From assembly GCA_029747015.1 (NCBI GenBank), contig JAKOGI010001363.1, forward strand, positions 1 through 64,000: a DNA stretch of 64,000 bases. The letters run 5' to 3'. The notes beneath the pieces are model-generated. The model had not been told where the DNA came from. It ran no database searches and was given only the letters and a program-made list of their open reading frames with translations. The stretch comes from Carnegiea gigantea. Lineage: Eukaryota > Streptophyta > Magnoliopsida > Caryophyllales > Cactaceae. The translations under genes and the position numbers were made by a program. Of the stretch, positions 32,131 through 44,257 are shown in pieces (position 1 is the first letter of the stretch; the number at the start of each line of letters is the position of its first letter).

Positions 32131-34380
32131 TGCTCACTAGAACATTGCCTTCATAGTTTTGGGCATTGAATTTTTTTGTATTACCCAATGTATGATTTCC
32201 TGGGTTGTTCGATATATCATAATTTGAACTATACAAACATATCCAATAAAGCATCACTATACATTAACAAAATTCATATACTTTGATTCCTACTAATTAC
32301 CATGGAAACATTCATACATGTATATACTTTAGTTTTTACAATACCCAAAATATGAAAATGGAACAAGCAATGATATTTTTCTATCCAAAAAAGGAAATCA
32401 GAAGCAGATACATACTAGACAAGTGAAATATATATGCGAACTGTACATATTGCAATGAGATATGTTCAAAATGATTTTTCACTTGTCTCTAAGGCTCCCA
32501 ATTTACCTCTTGCATTCTTTAAGAAGAACATGTATCTACTCCTTGCTACCATGCCTTGTTGTATATACCCAAAAAATTGATGTCCATTGCTCGATTTAAA
32601 TAAACCTAGCATTGAGCAATCAAGAATGAGCAAAAGGAAACATTGAACAAAGCAAAATAATACATTGAAGAAGCTTCGAAAAGATTTAGCAATCAAGAAT
32701 GAGCAAAATAAACCTAGCATCAGAGGCAGGTAAACATTGAAGACACTTCAAAAAGAGCATAATAATACCTTCAAATTTTTACATTCGGATAACAAAATGT
32801 GCCAGCATCAAGAGTAGCTTATCAAAACAAAAAGTGACATTAACAATGTCAGAATAAACAAAAGGTATAGAAGATTTGAAATTCTCACTATTTGAGCAAA
32901 GAGAAAGCATAAATAAACAGGCTAGGAAGATATAGAAGATTCCAAATTCTCACATAGTTCTGATGTATAAGTCCTGCTGTTGTCATATTTCTCCTCCACC
33001 AAATTCTCTTATTCATCAACCAAGGAAGCAAAAGAAATCCTCAATAGAAGAAACATATCTAGCATATGCATTTTACTACTCACAATCCTCAATAGATTGA
33101 CCAAAGAACAAGTATACCTATCTTGAATTCAATAATATGTGCACACACAGAAGAGCAACATCTCAGTTATTAAAAAATATTGCACCCTGTTGATGGACTT
33201 GTATAATCCTCAATAGATTGAGCAAACAACAAGTATACCAAACTCGTGCTCTTTGCTTCCTTAACAGTGAAATACCACATTACAGGTTATGTTATGTGGC
33301 CTGCATTTCTGCTATGGCAATATGCCCGTAAGCTTTGATTGACAGTATACATTACAATACATAAAGAGCAAACTATACCCAATTCTTATGACTCAATTTA
33401 GACCTCGAACCTGAATCAATCAGAACCAAGCTTGCTCCATGGAATGCGCTTGCCATATGTAAATGGATCCTCCATTTAACACATAACCTGAATCCTCCAT
33501 ATATATACCCAATTCAGACCTCAAACCTGAATCGGTCATACATATAACATAGTTCTTAAAGCAATTAATCTGATATAGTTTTTAAAGCAATTTAGAGGAA
33601 GCCGAACCTGAAGTGGTACCGCTTGGGTTTGAATACTCCATTTAACTCACCGTTTCAACTCTCAAACTAAAATTTCATAACAATCAAACAAATAGTTAGT
33701 GAGGCACTAATCACTAATTGCATTTAACCCCCCAAAAAAGACAAGACAATAGCACACATATACACACACAAACTGCCTGGCAGTGGGTACTGCCACTGAC
33801 CAAAAACAAAGTAGATTGTTGCAAAGTAAAAATTAAAAAACCTAACATTTCTAACACATAAAGCCCATCTGCCCTGCTTACCCAGCAAATTAAGAAAAAA
33901 ACCTAACATTTTCCATACTTAGAAGGCCGAAAGACAGAACAGAGGAGGAGAGCAACAAGTCAGCAACATGCAAAACAGAGGAGGAAAACACATGAAAATG
34001 GCTCGAACAGGGACAGACAAAGGCGAAAGAGAGGATGAGAGCTTAAAGGAGAGAAAAACTAAGAAAAGGAGAAAAAGATGACCCAGCCATGGCTGGTCGA
34101 CGTACTGTGGCAGAGAATAAGAAGAACAACACGACGAAGTGAAGAAGAACGGCAGGACGAAGAAGAGAAGAAGAGAAAGCATACACATACCTAATGGAAG
34201 AAGCCAAACAAAGAATCCAGGTATCGCTTCACTACCGGGGGGAGAGAGAGAGGAGAAATTGAAATAAATTGAGAAAACCGAAAAAGTAATGTACCTGAGC
34301 GATTTATATGCCACGGTTCAGATTACGCAGCATCTCCATGACCTCTGCTCTAACTTTCTTTTCTCTCTCTATTGCTTCCT
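32131..34380. other. Outer CACTA non-coding interior
   Basis: AT-rich sequence with short repeated phrases (AATCCTCAATAGA near 33036, 33086 and 33206; GAGCAAA near several sites). I see no supported gene. It is probably the 3' portion or introns of the TnpA-like gene, which reads toward low coordinates. Confidence 0.45.
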
Positions 34381-34968
34381 TCTTATGTTTACGCTCTCTC
34401 TCTCTATCAATTCCTACTTGAGTTTATTGTCTCTTTCTATTGCTTCATATTTCATTCGCTCAATTTTAGCTTTGAGCTCTGAATTGGCTGTTTGGAGCTC
34501 CCGACTTGACCTTGCAGAGCAGCCTCTTTTTGCTGCAGTTATTGGATTTCAGCAGCGATTTCAACCCTCACCTCAGTACATTGCCCTCAGCCTTTTCTAG
34601 GCGATCGTGGACTAGGCCCAAGCCCTGTATGGTAACCTGACTTTTCTTTCATAAACAACAGATAAGCCTCCTTGAGAGACAAGTTGTCTGCATCTTCCTT
34701 TTCGATTTGGCTCATATGGAGTTCCTTAAATTCTTCATACTTTGTCGTTGCTTCAGGATCTCATGATCCATCTTTATGCCTGTTTACAACATAAAATAAG
34801 ATTCATTGGTTCATATATTAAAAGAGACTAAGCATACAGAAGATGAATACAAATACACCTTTTTGTCCTCTCCCATAATTGAACATATACAGGAACTTCT
34901 TCAATTTGTTGGATAGGATCTTGCGCACCGTTGTGGTTGGGATCTTGAGAAGAGTCTTGGGGGTGCAT
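34380..34968 (-). pseudogene. Outer CACTA TnpA-like gene, C-terminal part
   Basis: An exon at 34968-34859 reads MHPQDSSQDPN... to VPVYVQLWERTK. A donor GT at 34858-34857 leads to an acceptor before 34779, giving HKDGS, a stop, then TKYEEFKELHMSQIE and a coiled-coil-like Glu/Gln-rich stretch. LWE(R/K)TH..KDG is a hallmark of the plant Ptta/En-Spm second protein. Several stops make it a pseudogene. Its N-terminal part lies at 43119-44170, beyond the inner CACTA. Confidence 0.7.
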
Positions 34969-35034
34969 TAGTGATGGAATTATTATAAAATAAAGAGCAT
35001 AGTTAAAGCAAATAGTTAAATACCTCTGATCTGT

Positions 35035-35224
35035 GATGAAAATTCCGACGGAAAAAAGAACATTTTTCCGGCGAAAAAATAACTTTCCGATGGAAAATAC
35101 GACGCGAAATGTCCCGTCGGAATTCAGCTCATCGCAAAAAATAGTCCGTCGGAGACCGACAGAGTCTGATGGTATTTCCGACGGGAACCCCCGTCGGTGA
35201 TATCGTCGGACAGTGGTTCTTGGT
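35035..35224. repeat. Inner CACTA left subterminal region
   Basis: Several TTCCGACGG / CCGTCGG motifs in both orientations. The right edge reads, on the - strand, CACCAAGAACCACTGTCC, which looks like a terminal repeat facing the wrong way for a left end. A plain CACTA start was not found at the left. Confidence 0.6.
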
Positions 35225-35450
35225 GCAGTTTTTTTAAAAATTTTTTTTAAAAAATTTTGGTTTTCAAAAACAAAAAAAAATTAAATATATTACGACATGT
35301 AATAATTACCAAATATAAAGTTTTATATCTGCCAAAAAAAGGTGCTAAATTAAATATTAATCACGACATTCATAAAACACAACTGTTTTGGATCTACACG
35401 CAGATTGGATTTACACGCGGATCACATAAACTACACGCAAATCATATAAA

Positions 35451-37262
35451 CTAATCAGAATCAAATAAATTTATGGGATCATCGTCACTGTCATTTTGGA
35501 AGTTCTCTTCATCATCAGGGTTCAAGTTGATGTGGCTGGAAGAACCTGCGCTTTGTCCTTTAAAAATTCTTAAAACTTTTTTCAGCATGCGCTCTGTCTT
35601 CCCCTGGTTCTTGGCAATTTGATTGATAGCCTCTGCTTGCTTGGTTATGCTCTGATTGAGGAGTTGCGCTTGCTCTCTTCGATCAAAATGCTCAGCTGAT
35701 GAGTGACGTGCAGCTGCAATTATAGCTGATTTCTTCAACTTGACCCCCTCCATGCGAAAACCGTATACACGGCGTATTTTGTCTAGATTTTCTTTAATCC
35801 AAAATTCTTCTTGGGTCATAGGTGACAGTGGGGATCCCCTTGAGTTGTAGCTTAGGAGTACTTCTGCCATTTGCTGTGATGATCCTCCTGAAAATTGTTA
35901 AAAATAAAACTATTTCATACCAAACCTACAATTATAACATATGAATAATCTCTGAGTAAAATGTGCCAAACTTACATATTTTTTTGCAGATTTTTTATCC
36001 ACAAAAGTTTTGTCTTTCACCTTGCAGTGAGCGTGCTTAAACAATTCCTCACATGTGTGTTCCCTACCTAATACTTTGGCCTAAAGAAAAAAAAAGGTAA
36101 CGAGTAACTGAATATAAACAAGGACGAAAACCTCAATCCATACCATACATTATATATAAAAAATACGCTTATTAATAATCACATTCCTTATCAGGCGCCT
36201 TTTCCTTTCACTAATCAGAATTGAGCCATATGTATGTAATGAAGGACCAAAACCTTCAGCATCATTCAATCTATTCTTTTTATTTTGTTGACTCAATTTC
36301 TTGAACTTGTCATCCTCACTCCAATGTTTAAGCATCTCATTCCAAACACTAGGTGGTAACCACTTCAGCCTTTTGTTGTACTTCTTGGCATATCCAAGAA
36401 TGTCCCTAAGTTGAGTTGCACTTCTGTACTCAAAGTTACACCGTATCTGAGTTTCATTGTCTGGATGTCAGTAGTAGTGTTTCTGTGTCAAAGTTGAAGT
36501 ATATTAGTAATTAAATATCTCAAACAATCCAATAACGACTTCCAAATTCGTCGTACAGAAAATTAACCTTGAACTCATTAAACCATATGTCTCTCTGAGA
36601 TTGTGGAACTTTCCCCCACGTGGTCCAAGGACGTGGGTATTTACCTGCAAAGCTTTCAACAATTTTCTAAACTACGCCCTGATGTGAAATAAAACTAAGA
36701 ACAAAAAAAGAATTTGCTAAAAGTAATTACTGTAGGCATTAAAAGAATATGATTATTGAAGAAGTTAGAAAGTTTGTAATGAACTTACGTGTCACCATCA
36801 GGTTGTAAATATATCTTATTATTGGTACTTGCAGTTTCACTATCAGCTGCAGAACTTTGTCTATCCTATCCCTTCATTTTGGACCCCTTCGTTGTGTACT
36901 GAGTGGTTTGGCATTTGCCCCATAATCTGATTACTGTTGAAATGTAGACTAACAGTGCTAAACTGTTGATAAAGTAATGGAGTAGCTGAAGTACCACCAT
37001 GTAAGCAATATTGGGTTGGATTGGTGACTGCATACCCGCACCACAAAAAAGGTGGTTGCCTATGGGGTTGCTCATTCATACTACCAAAATAATTTCCGAA
37101 TGGTTGAGTTGGATCAAGAAAACCTCTAAATGTTCTACTATATGTGTTTGTTTCATAGTTTTGATCTGGAAAATCATATTGTGGGGTTGGTTGTGGTGCT
37201 CTTCTACCCGCATCATTCCTAATCGTTCGACCACGATCACGTCCACCATTGAGTCCAGACAT
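35451..37262 (-). pseudogene. Inner CACTA TnpA-like gene (Ptta/En-Spm second protein)
   Basis: Exon-like pieces on the - strand: 37262-36861 (MSGLNGGRDRGR, Pro/Gln/Tyr-rich N-terminus), 36335-36150 (KKLSQQNKKNRLNDAEG and GPSLHTYGSI, a signature of the plant Transposase_24 domain) and 35870-35451 (MTQEEFWIKENLDKI..., then a heptad-like segment and an acidic tail DDDPINLFDSD). In En/Spm, TnpA binds subterminal repeats and assists transposition. Some gaps are introns. I could not confirm an intact spliced frame, hence pseudogene. Confidence 0.65.
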
Positions 37263-37431
37263 CTAATAAATAAGAACAAAATAAAAAAAATACAACAGCA
37301 TAAATATTCATAGTATTGTCAGTGAAAAAATTACAGTACATATATGCAATTTTTTTTCCTAACTTACAATTAAAAAAAATTACATACACGTGCATAAGTA
37401 TCCATACAACTAAAAAATTAAATCAGTCATT

Positions 37432-40400
37432 GTGGGACATATCATCATCGTCGTCATCATCACTTTGCAATGTCATATTTTCTTCATCATCATCATCATT
37501 AGTGTCTTCAGCTTCATCATCCCATTCACCTTCTTCATCCTCTTCATCGCCATCATCCTGTTCACCATTTCCATCATGATCATCACCTCATCAGCTTGTG
37601 TAGTTTCGTCGACTAATGTTGTGGCTATCACGTTATCCACATTCATGGTTGTCATTCCTAACTGTTGATAGGCAAGTTCTAGATTATCCTTGTCTTTAGG
37701 GACATCGCGAGGTTTGTTTGGTACGGCTACCCACCAATTCGCTTTTTCTGGTATCCCCTCAGGGTACTTAAGATATACCACTTGGGTTGTAGTATCAGCA
37801 AATACAAATGGGTTAAACTTTCTGTAACGTCTGGCATGATTAACCTTAGGATATGGGGTAAATTTAAGATAACGTAGTCCCCGAGGAACATCCCGGTCAA
37901 ACCACTTACAATTAAAAAGTACACATTTTTTAATTGGTTCACCCGTAAATTCAACACGAATAATTTCATGGAGTATGCCATAGTAATCCCTTGATACTTC
38001 ATCACCTTCACCAACTCCTTTGACACACACACCACAATTAGATGTGGCTTTACCTTCATTTCTAGCCTTAGTATGAAACCGATAATTATTAACTTTATAC
38101 CCAGAAAAACATTCAACAATCATAATAGATCCATGGGATAAGTTCACTAAAAAATCTTGCCTCTCATCATTAAACACCCGGTAAGAATTGACCTAGAAAG
38201 AAAAAAGAAGGTAATTCTCTTTAGAGTTACAAAAATATCTTGTAGAAATTGAAGATTAGTTATGAAAAATTACTTATATTATACTCAAACCACTGTGCAA
38301 AATTTGCCTCGATAAACAAGTCAACTTCCATATCGCTCGAGTTTGAATGATGACCGCGAAATTGATATCTGAACCAACTGTTTATTTCACGAATGAAATT
38401 ATTTAATTACTCAACAATTATTAAGTATTCAAATGAAACTTTCAGTAACTGATATACTTACTCCAAATATGGTCGCACTTCATCACAATTAAGTAAAATG
38501 TGAAGGCGAGTGACACGGTACTCTAGCTCAGTAAGATATCTTTTTCCTCGATTTCCAAATGGAGTACCCTTACAGTTGAACACCGACAGAGTTGGCCTTT
38601 GTGGTTCGAGTTGTTGCATACCCTCATTACGCCCAATATTTGGGTGATGCAAGCTTGATTGAAAATAATACTCAGCGAAATGTTTAATCTTAAATGCTAA
38701 GTATGCGTGAACCATGGATGCCTCTACACGAGCTTTGTTCTTTACCGTAGGCTTCAACCAGCCAAAATACCTCTCAAGAGGATACATCCATCGATATTGA
38801 ACAGGACCACCCAACAAAGCTTCTTCGGCTAAATGAATAGGCAAATGTTCCATGACATTCCAAAAACCAGGAGGGAAAACTGTCTTCAATTTACAAAGAA
38901 TTATAACAATGTTCTTGTTAATCTCTTCAAGCATGCTAACATGTAACTCACTGGAGCATAGGTTCTTGAAAAATTCACTCAATTCAACCAAGGGTCCCAA
39001 AACATCTTGCGAAAGAGCAGCAAATGCTACTGAAAGAAGGTTCTCTAAAAATACATGATGATCATGACTTTTCATATTTTGCAACTTTGTGTTAGATGGA
39101 TCCACCCAATTTCCCACATTAGAACAATAACCATCAGGCATATGAACCTCCCGCAACCATTGACAGACAGTCCTTTTTTGAGGTAATGACAGTACAAACT
39201 TGGCTTTCAGCTTACACAATCTATCAGTGGACCCTCTTGTAGCCAAGTTGAACTCTTGCCAGCTACACAGAATAGGCATATCCATTTTTACTTTGATATC
39301 ATCCTTTGTTTTTCCCAGAATATCCATCACTGTGTTTATAATACTTTCACTGAAATTTTTCTGAATATACATAACATCAAGGTTATGCCTCAGAAGTTGA
39401 TGCTTCCAATAAGGCAACTCCCAAAAGATACTTTGCTTTGTCCAGTTATATTCATTTTCCTCAAATTCCGAAATTTGAAAATTTACATTTGTAGTCACTT
39501 TAGGTAATGTTGATACTATATCAGACAACATTTCACCATAAATCCTTTAGGGAGGGCCAATGTGTATGCTCTTCCCTTTACGAAAAGCAACTTTATTAGC
39601 TCTAAAACAATGATTCCGAGGCAAGAACCGACGATGGCAATTGAACCAAGATGACTTTCGTCCATGCTGTAACTGGAATGCACAATTTTGGTGCATACAA
39701 ACCGGACATGCCAACAACCCATGAGTACTCCAACTGGATAACATACCATAGGCGGAAAAATCATTAATTGTCCACATTAACGCAGCATGCAATCTAAAAG
39801 TTTTTCCGTAGGAATCATCAAATATATCCACCCCAATAGTATTTTCAATTCATCAATTAAGGGTTGCAAGTACACATCAATCCTGTTCTTCGGATTTATT
39901 GGACCCAGAATAATACAACCTAAAAACATGTATGGAGTGGTCATACACATATCTGGAGGCAAGTTATAAGGTGTAACAATAATTGGCCGCATAGCATACA
40001 ATCTTCCAGATATGGAAAATGGTGTGAAACCATCAGCACAAAGACCTAACCTTACATTCCGAGGTTCTGCTGTAAAATTTGCATACTTTTGGTCGAAATG
40101 CTTCCAAGCTAATCCATCCGATGGATGCCGGAAAACACACGATTCTTGGTGGTGCTCATAATGCCATCTCATGCGGACGGCGGCTCTTTTTGATGCATAT
40201 AGTCGTTGCAATCTTGGGATTAAAGGTAGGTAGTGCATTTTAGCACATGAAACATCTTTATGACCTCATTGGTTGGAGTTCTTTGGTAATTATCTTGCAT
40301 GTTCACAAAATTTTCATGCGGACAAACCTTCATCCTGCTTATAATAAAGCATGCAACCATTCGGGTAACAATCAATTTCCTAAACATCCATGCCTAAATT

Positions 40401-40510
40401 TCTCACTTTTCTGAGCTGCTGATGATAATTTTTTGGAATTTCACTTTCAGAAGGGCATATATCTTTCATCAAGCCAACAACTTCGTTGAAACAATGTTGA
40501 GACATGTTGT
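37432..40510 (-). pseudogene. Inner CACTA TNP2-type transposase
   Basis: Read leftward: an N-terminal trace 40510-40240; 40238-39777 with HYLPLIPRLQRLYASKRAA, FRHPSDGLAWKHFD and LGLCADGFTPF; 39831-39547 with CPVCMHQN and the HRRFLP segment; a 357-codon open piece 39531-38458 with MPDGYCSNVGNWV and YRWMYPLERYFGW (DUF4218-like); and 38177-37473 (DUF4216-like, VLFNCKWFDRDVPRG) with an acidic tail. This is the full domain set of a CACTA transposase. A frameshift near 39830 and a TAA near 39547 break it. Confidence 0.85.
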
Positions 40511-40519
40511 GCCCTGATT

Positions 40520-42595
40520 TAATACTAAGTAGTCTCACAGACGTATGTAAACTACAATTAATTGCAATAAATATCTTTTAGAAATCTATTTAACCAGTTC
40601 AACATATATGTATGTATTACATAAAAATATATTTAATAGAACTATTAAATATATCATAATACACCTAATTAAGCATCAAACACAAATTACATAATTTATT
40701 TCACACTTCATTCAAATAAACAAATCAAAAAAACAAAGTACTATTACCCAAAGGATAAAATAAAAATACTTAACAAATCAAACAAAAAATTAACCATACA
40801 TCAAACAAGAATATTCTTCACGTACTTTCCAATAATTAATATACACAACAAATCAAACAAAAAAAACATACTTAACATACTTCAACTATTCACCAATATT
40901 TCACATCACTATATTATTTGTGAAAATAAATGTAATTAAGCATCAAACACAAATAAAATTATTTATTTCATACTTCATCCAAATAAATAAACCCAAACAA
41001 AAATAATAAAATATAATACATTAATTAACATAATGAGCAAACTTCAATTAATATATATTTAACAAACCTCATTTTACAAAAATAAAAGATAAATTCTTAA
41101 CATATCGAACAAATCATACAAAAAATTATAACTACCTCAAAAACACATACACTTCACATACTTACAAAACATTAATATATATCACAAATCAAACAAAAAA
41201 GAAACATACTAAGGAAATTTAAGGTGTTCACTAAAACAAAACAAATTACGCATGTTTAATATACTTCAACATTTTATAATAATTATATAAATATTATAAA
41301 TGTACATACTTATCATATTTTACTGCACTTATTCAAATTAATACACTTCACAAATAAAATTAAAAATTAACATAATTCATATCCATATTTTACCAAAAAA
41401 ATAAATTAAATAAATTATCCAAATTAAATATGCTTCAAAATTTAATTTTATGAAAGTTAAGAACACATACAAAATTAATATATATGATTTCAGAATATAA
41501 CAATTACACCAACTTTTAAATACCCATAAATCCAAGCGGATTAAATAAATTATCCAAATATGCTCACCTCTTCTTTCTCTTTCTTCCTTCCTCCCCCCCT
41601 CTCTCTCTTCACGGTTCTAAATGATTTCAAAACTCATCCAAAATCTGTCCGAAACATTGAAAACCATAACTGTAGTGATTAATCATTCACAAAATAAACT
41701 AAAAATATGTAACTAATCAACCAAATCATACCAAAAATTAACCATATCTCAAAAAAAGAATATTACTCACATACTTACCAAAAATTAATATACACAACAT
41801 ACATTAGATATTAAATTAGAGTTACATTATTTAGTATAAATTTTTTATTCACCAATGACACAAATAAATAAACATATATTCAGTTCACATTGTATATTCC
41901 CAGGTTTCTTAAATAAATTTTCACAAAACCCAAAATACAACAATTAATTTAACTAAACATGTATGTTAATTAAAAAAATAAATTTAACATAACAATATTA
42001 TTTATCCAAATAAACCTAATTAAGCATCAATCACAAATTAAATTATTTATTTCACACTTCATCCAAATTAATACACTAAACAAAAATAACAAAATACTAT
42101 CAAAATACTTAGCAAACTTAAATTAATATATACTTAACATACCTAAATATTACAAAAATATAACAAAAATTATTAACATTTCAAACAAATCATTAAAAAA
42201 ATTAAACATATCTCATAAAACATACACTTCACATACTTACAAAAAACTAACATATACCACAAATCAAAGAAAAAATAAACAAACTTAAATTATTCACTTT
42301 AACAAAACATATTATACATGCCTAACATATTTAACACTTTATAATAATTAGATAATTATTTTAAATTTACATACTTAACAAGTTTTACTCCACTTATTCT
42401 AATAAACGTATTTTATTAATTTAAAAAAAAACTAATGTAATTCACATTTATATTCTATGGAAAAAATTAATTAAACTAGATATGCATGCTTCAAGATTAA
42501 AATTCATAAAAATTAACATCACATATCAAATTAATATAATTTCAAAACGCAATAATTCCACTAACCTTTAAATACCCGAAAAATCAAATGGACAA
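40520..42595. repeat. AT-rich tandem duplication inside the inner CACTA
   Basis: A block at about 40937-41540 recurs at about 42015-42595 (period about 1.08 kb). It begins GCATCAAACACAAAT/GCATCAATCACAAAT and ends CTTTTAAATACCC/CTTTAAATACCC. A partial third copy starts near 40672. There is no coding signal. It sits upstream of the TNP2 gene. Confidence 0.7.
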
Positions 42596-42640
42596 CCGGC
42601 GGCGGCGGCGGCACTAGCGGCGTTGGTGGCGGCGGCAAAA
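42596..42640. repeat. GGC trinucleotide run
   Basis: Interrupted GGCGGC repeats in otherwise AT-rich DNA, next to the tandem block and upstream of the TNP2 gene. Confidence 0.7.
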
Positions 42641-42889
42641 CTTGGAAAATCAAGTGTTATAAAAAAATATCAATTACCTTAAATAATTCAATTTTAAACA
42701 ACAAATTAACCCAAAAAAAAAAACTTACCGTTCAATTTTCCGGTGATCGAAATCTTCAACACTCCACCGTTCTCTCTCTTCCTTCTCCTCCTTCTCTCTC
42801 TTTGAAACTCACTTTCTCTCTCTTCGCTTGAAAATGCCTGGCTACATTTTCCCTCCCCCAAAATAAAAAGCCAGATCTACTGCAGCCTT

Positions 42890-43067
42890 GTGGAGTCCGC
42901 CGGATTTGTGACGAAATTTCCGACGGAATGCATTTCCGTTGGAAAATCCGTCGGAAATTCAAAGTCCGTCAGAATCCGTCGCTTTTCCCTTCGGATTTTC
43001 TGACATTGTCCGACGACCTTCCGCCGCGTCGCTTTTTCCGTCGAAGCTGGGCATCGTTTTTGTAGTG
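42890..43067. repeat. Inner CACTA right end and subterminal repeats
   Basis: CCGTCGGAAA-like motifs are repeated in both orientations and end in ATCGTTTTTGTAGTG at 43067, i.e. CACTACAAAAACGAT inward on the - strand. The next three bases, CAT, would be the target duplication; no matching left copy was identified. Confidence 0.75.
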
Positions 43068-43118
43068 CATTCGCTGGTTTTATCTTTTGCCTCAACAAAC
43101 CATAATCAAACAACCAAC

Positions 43119-44170
43119 CTAATGTGAGCCTTTAGATGAAGAGTGATCACAAGATACCTGCTGCTTCAAATCTGCCCAATGGTTAACTAGCCAATCCCAT
43201 TTGTCTTTGTGCACTTCTAGAGGCTTATTGCTAGTAGCATGAGTAATAGTATTTTCAGCAAAATGTTCTTCCTTTAGCCTGTACTGCCAACCTCTAAACA
43301 GCAGCATACATTGTAGTTCCAATGCATGGCCAACATTAATTCCATCGGCTTTCGTAGGCAAATTCCATTCTGCCTAGATTGGGGCAAAAGTGAAAGTGAA
43401 CCCCTGACTTGATAAATTGAGTGGAACGAAAACGAATCACGTGGGCAGCACCTTATTGTTGGATTTCGTACATTCAACATAATAAGCTATATAATTGTAA
43501 ATTTACCTTGATTTTGTCCAACAATCGTGTCTTAGCATCTTTATCCATCCCAATCCCGTTCCTGCAAGGGAAGGATTATATTAAACAACTTACAAGAAAC
43601 ATAATTATGATTACTTAACCGGGTAGTGCAAGAGTTTAAGTAAATTAGGTAGTGGAACAATAACTAGGTAGTGCCTAATTTGTGTTTCAAAGTCTACAAG
43701 CACCTATGTTAGCTTGGCCAAACAGCTTCGCAAAAAATTAAAATAAATTACCTTGAATCTAGCGGGCAGAATTCCTTCACCCACTTGCTGCACTCACCAA
43801 TGAAGCGGTTAGCATGTTTACCAACAACACGTTCCATGTCTTGTGTGATCTTCGCAAAAGGCTTAACATTAGGGTTTTACTCCCTTTCATGTAGTAACTT
43901 TAAGCCTCTAGTTGGCCCACGCTTACGAGCTTTAAATTTCCATATAAACAAGTAATCATCAACATCATCAGCAAATTTCACTTATTACATATGTATTCAA
44001 ACCTAAACCGGAAAAAATAAAAATTACCATTCCGAAGTGCTTGTTGGGCTCTCCTTTTCTACCTATAAGTCAAAGGAGGTTGCACATCATTTTGACTAAT
44101 GTCACCTGTTAGGGGTAGGTGCTGGTTCTGTGGCACTACAACTTAGGACGATGTGTTTACTGCCATAATC
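43119..44170 (-). pseudogene. Outer CACTA TnpA-like gene, N-terminal part
   Basis: Starts near 44170 (MAVNTSS, then a stop). Pieces follow with RAQQALRNG and WNVLLVNM-like traces, an exon near 43560-43500 (GIGMDKDAKTRL in part) and 43361-43119 (NKPLEVHKDKWDWLVNHWADLKQ, ending SSSKGSH). This is the N-terminal half of the Ptta/En-Spm second protein. Its other half is at 34380-34968 across the inner CACTA. Confidence 0.65.
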
Positions 44171-44257
44171 CTACATATAAGAGTGACAATATTAGCAACA
44201 AAAATGTGATAACTGCAAAACAATTAGAATATATTAACAAATGCAAAACTATATTTC

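Larger units (their letters stand above)
35035..43067 (-). mobile_element. Inner CACTA (En/Spm) transposon
   Basis: The right end is clear: the - strand begins CACTACAAAAACGATGCCC at 43067. Subterminal CCGTCGGAA motifs occur at both flanks (35035-35224 and 42890-43060). It carries a TNP2 gene and a TnpA-like gene on the - strand. The left terminus is not clean, so 35035 is approximate. It splits the outer CACTA TnpA-like gene and is therefore younger. Confidence 0.78.

Noticed and set aside
37316..37668. Ser- or Ile-rich frames on the + strand
   Set aside because: Antisense translations of the GAT-repeat acidic tail of the CACTA transposase.
40700..42600. Possible satellite DNA
   Set aside because: Only two to three long copies at about 1.08-kb spacing, so described as a local duplication, not a satellite.
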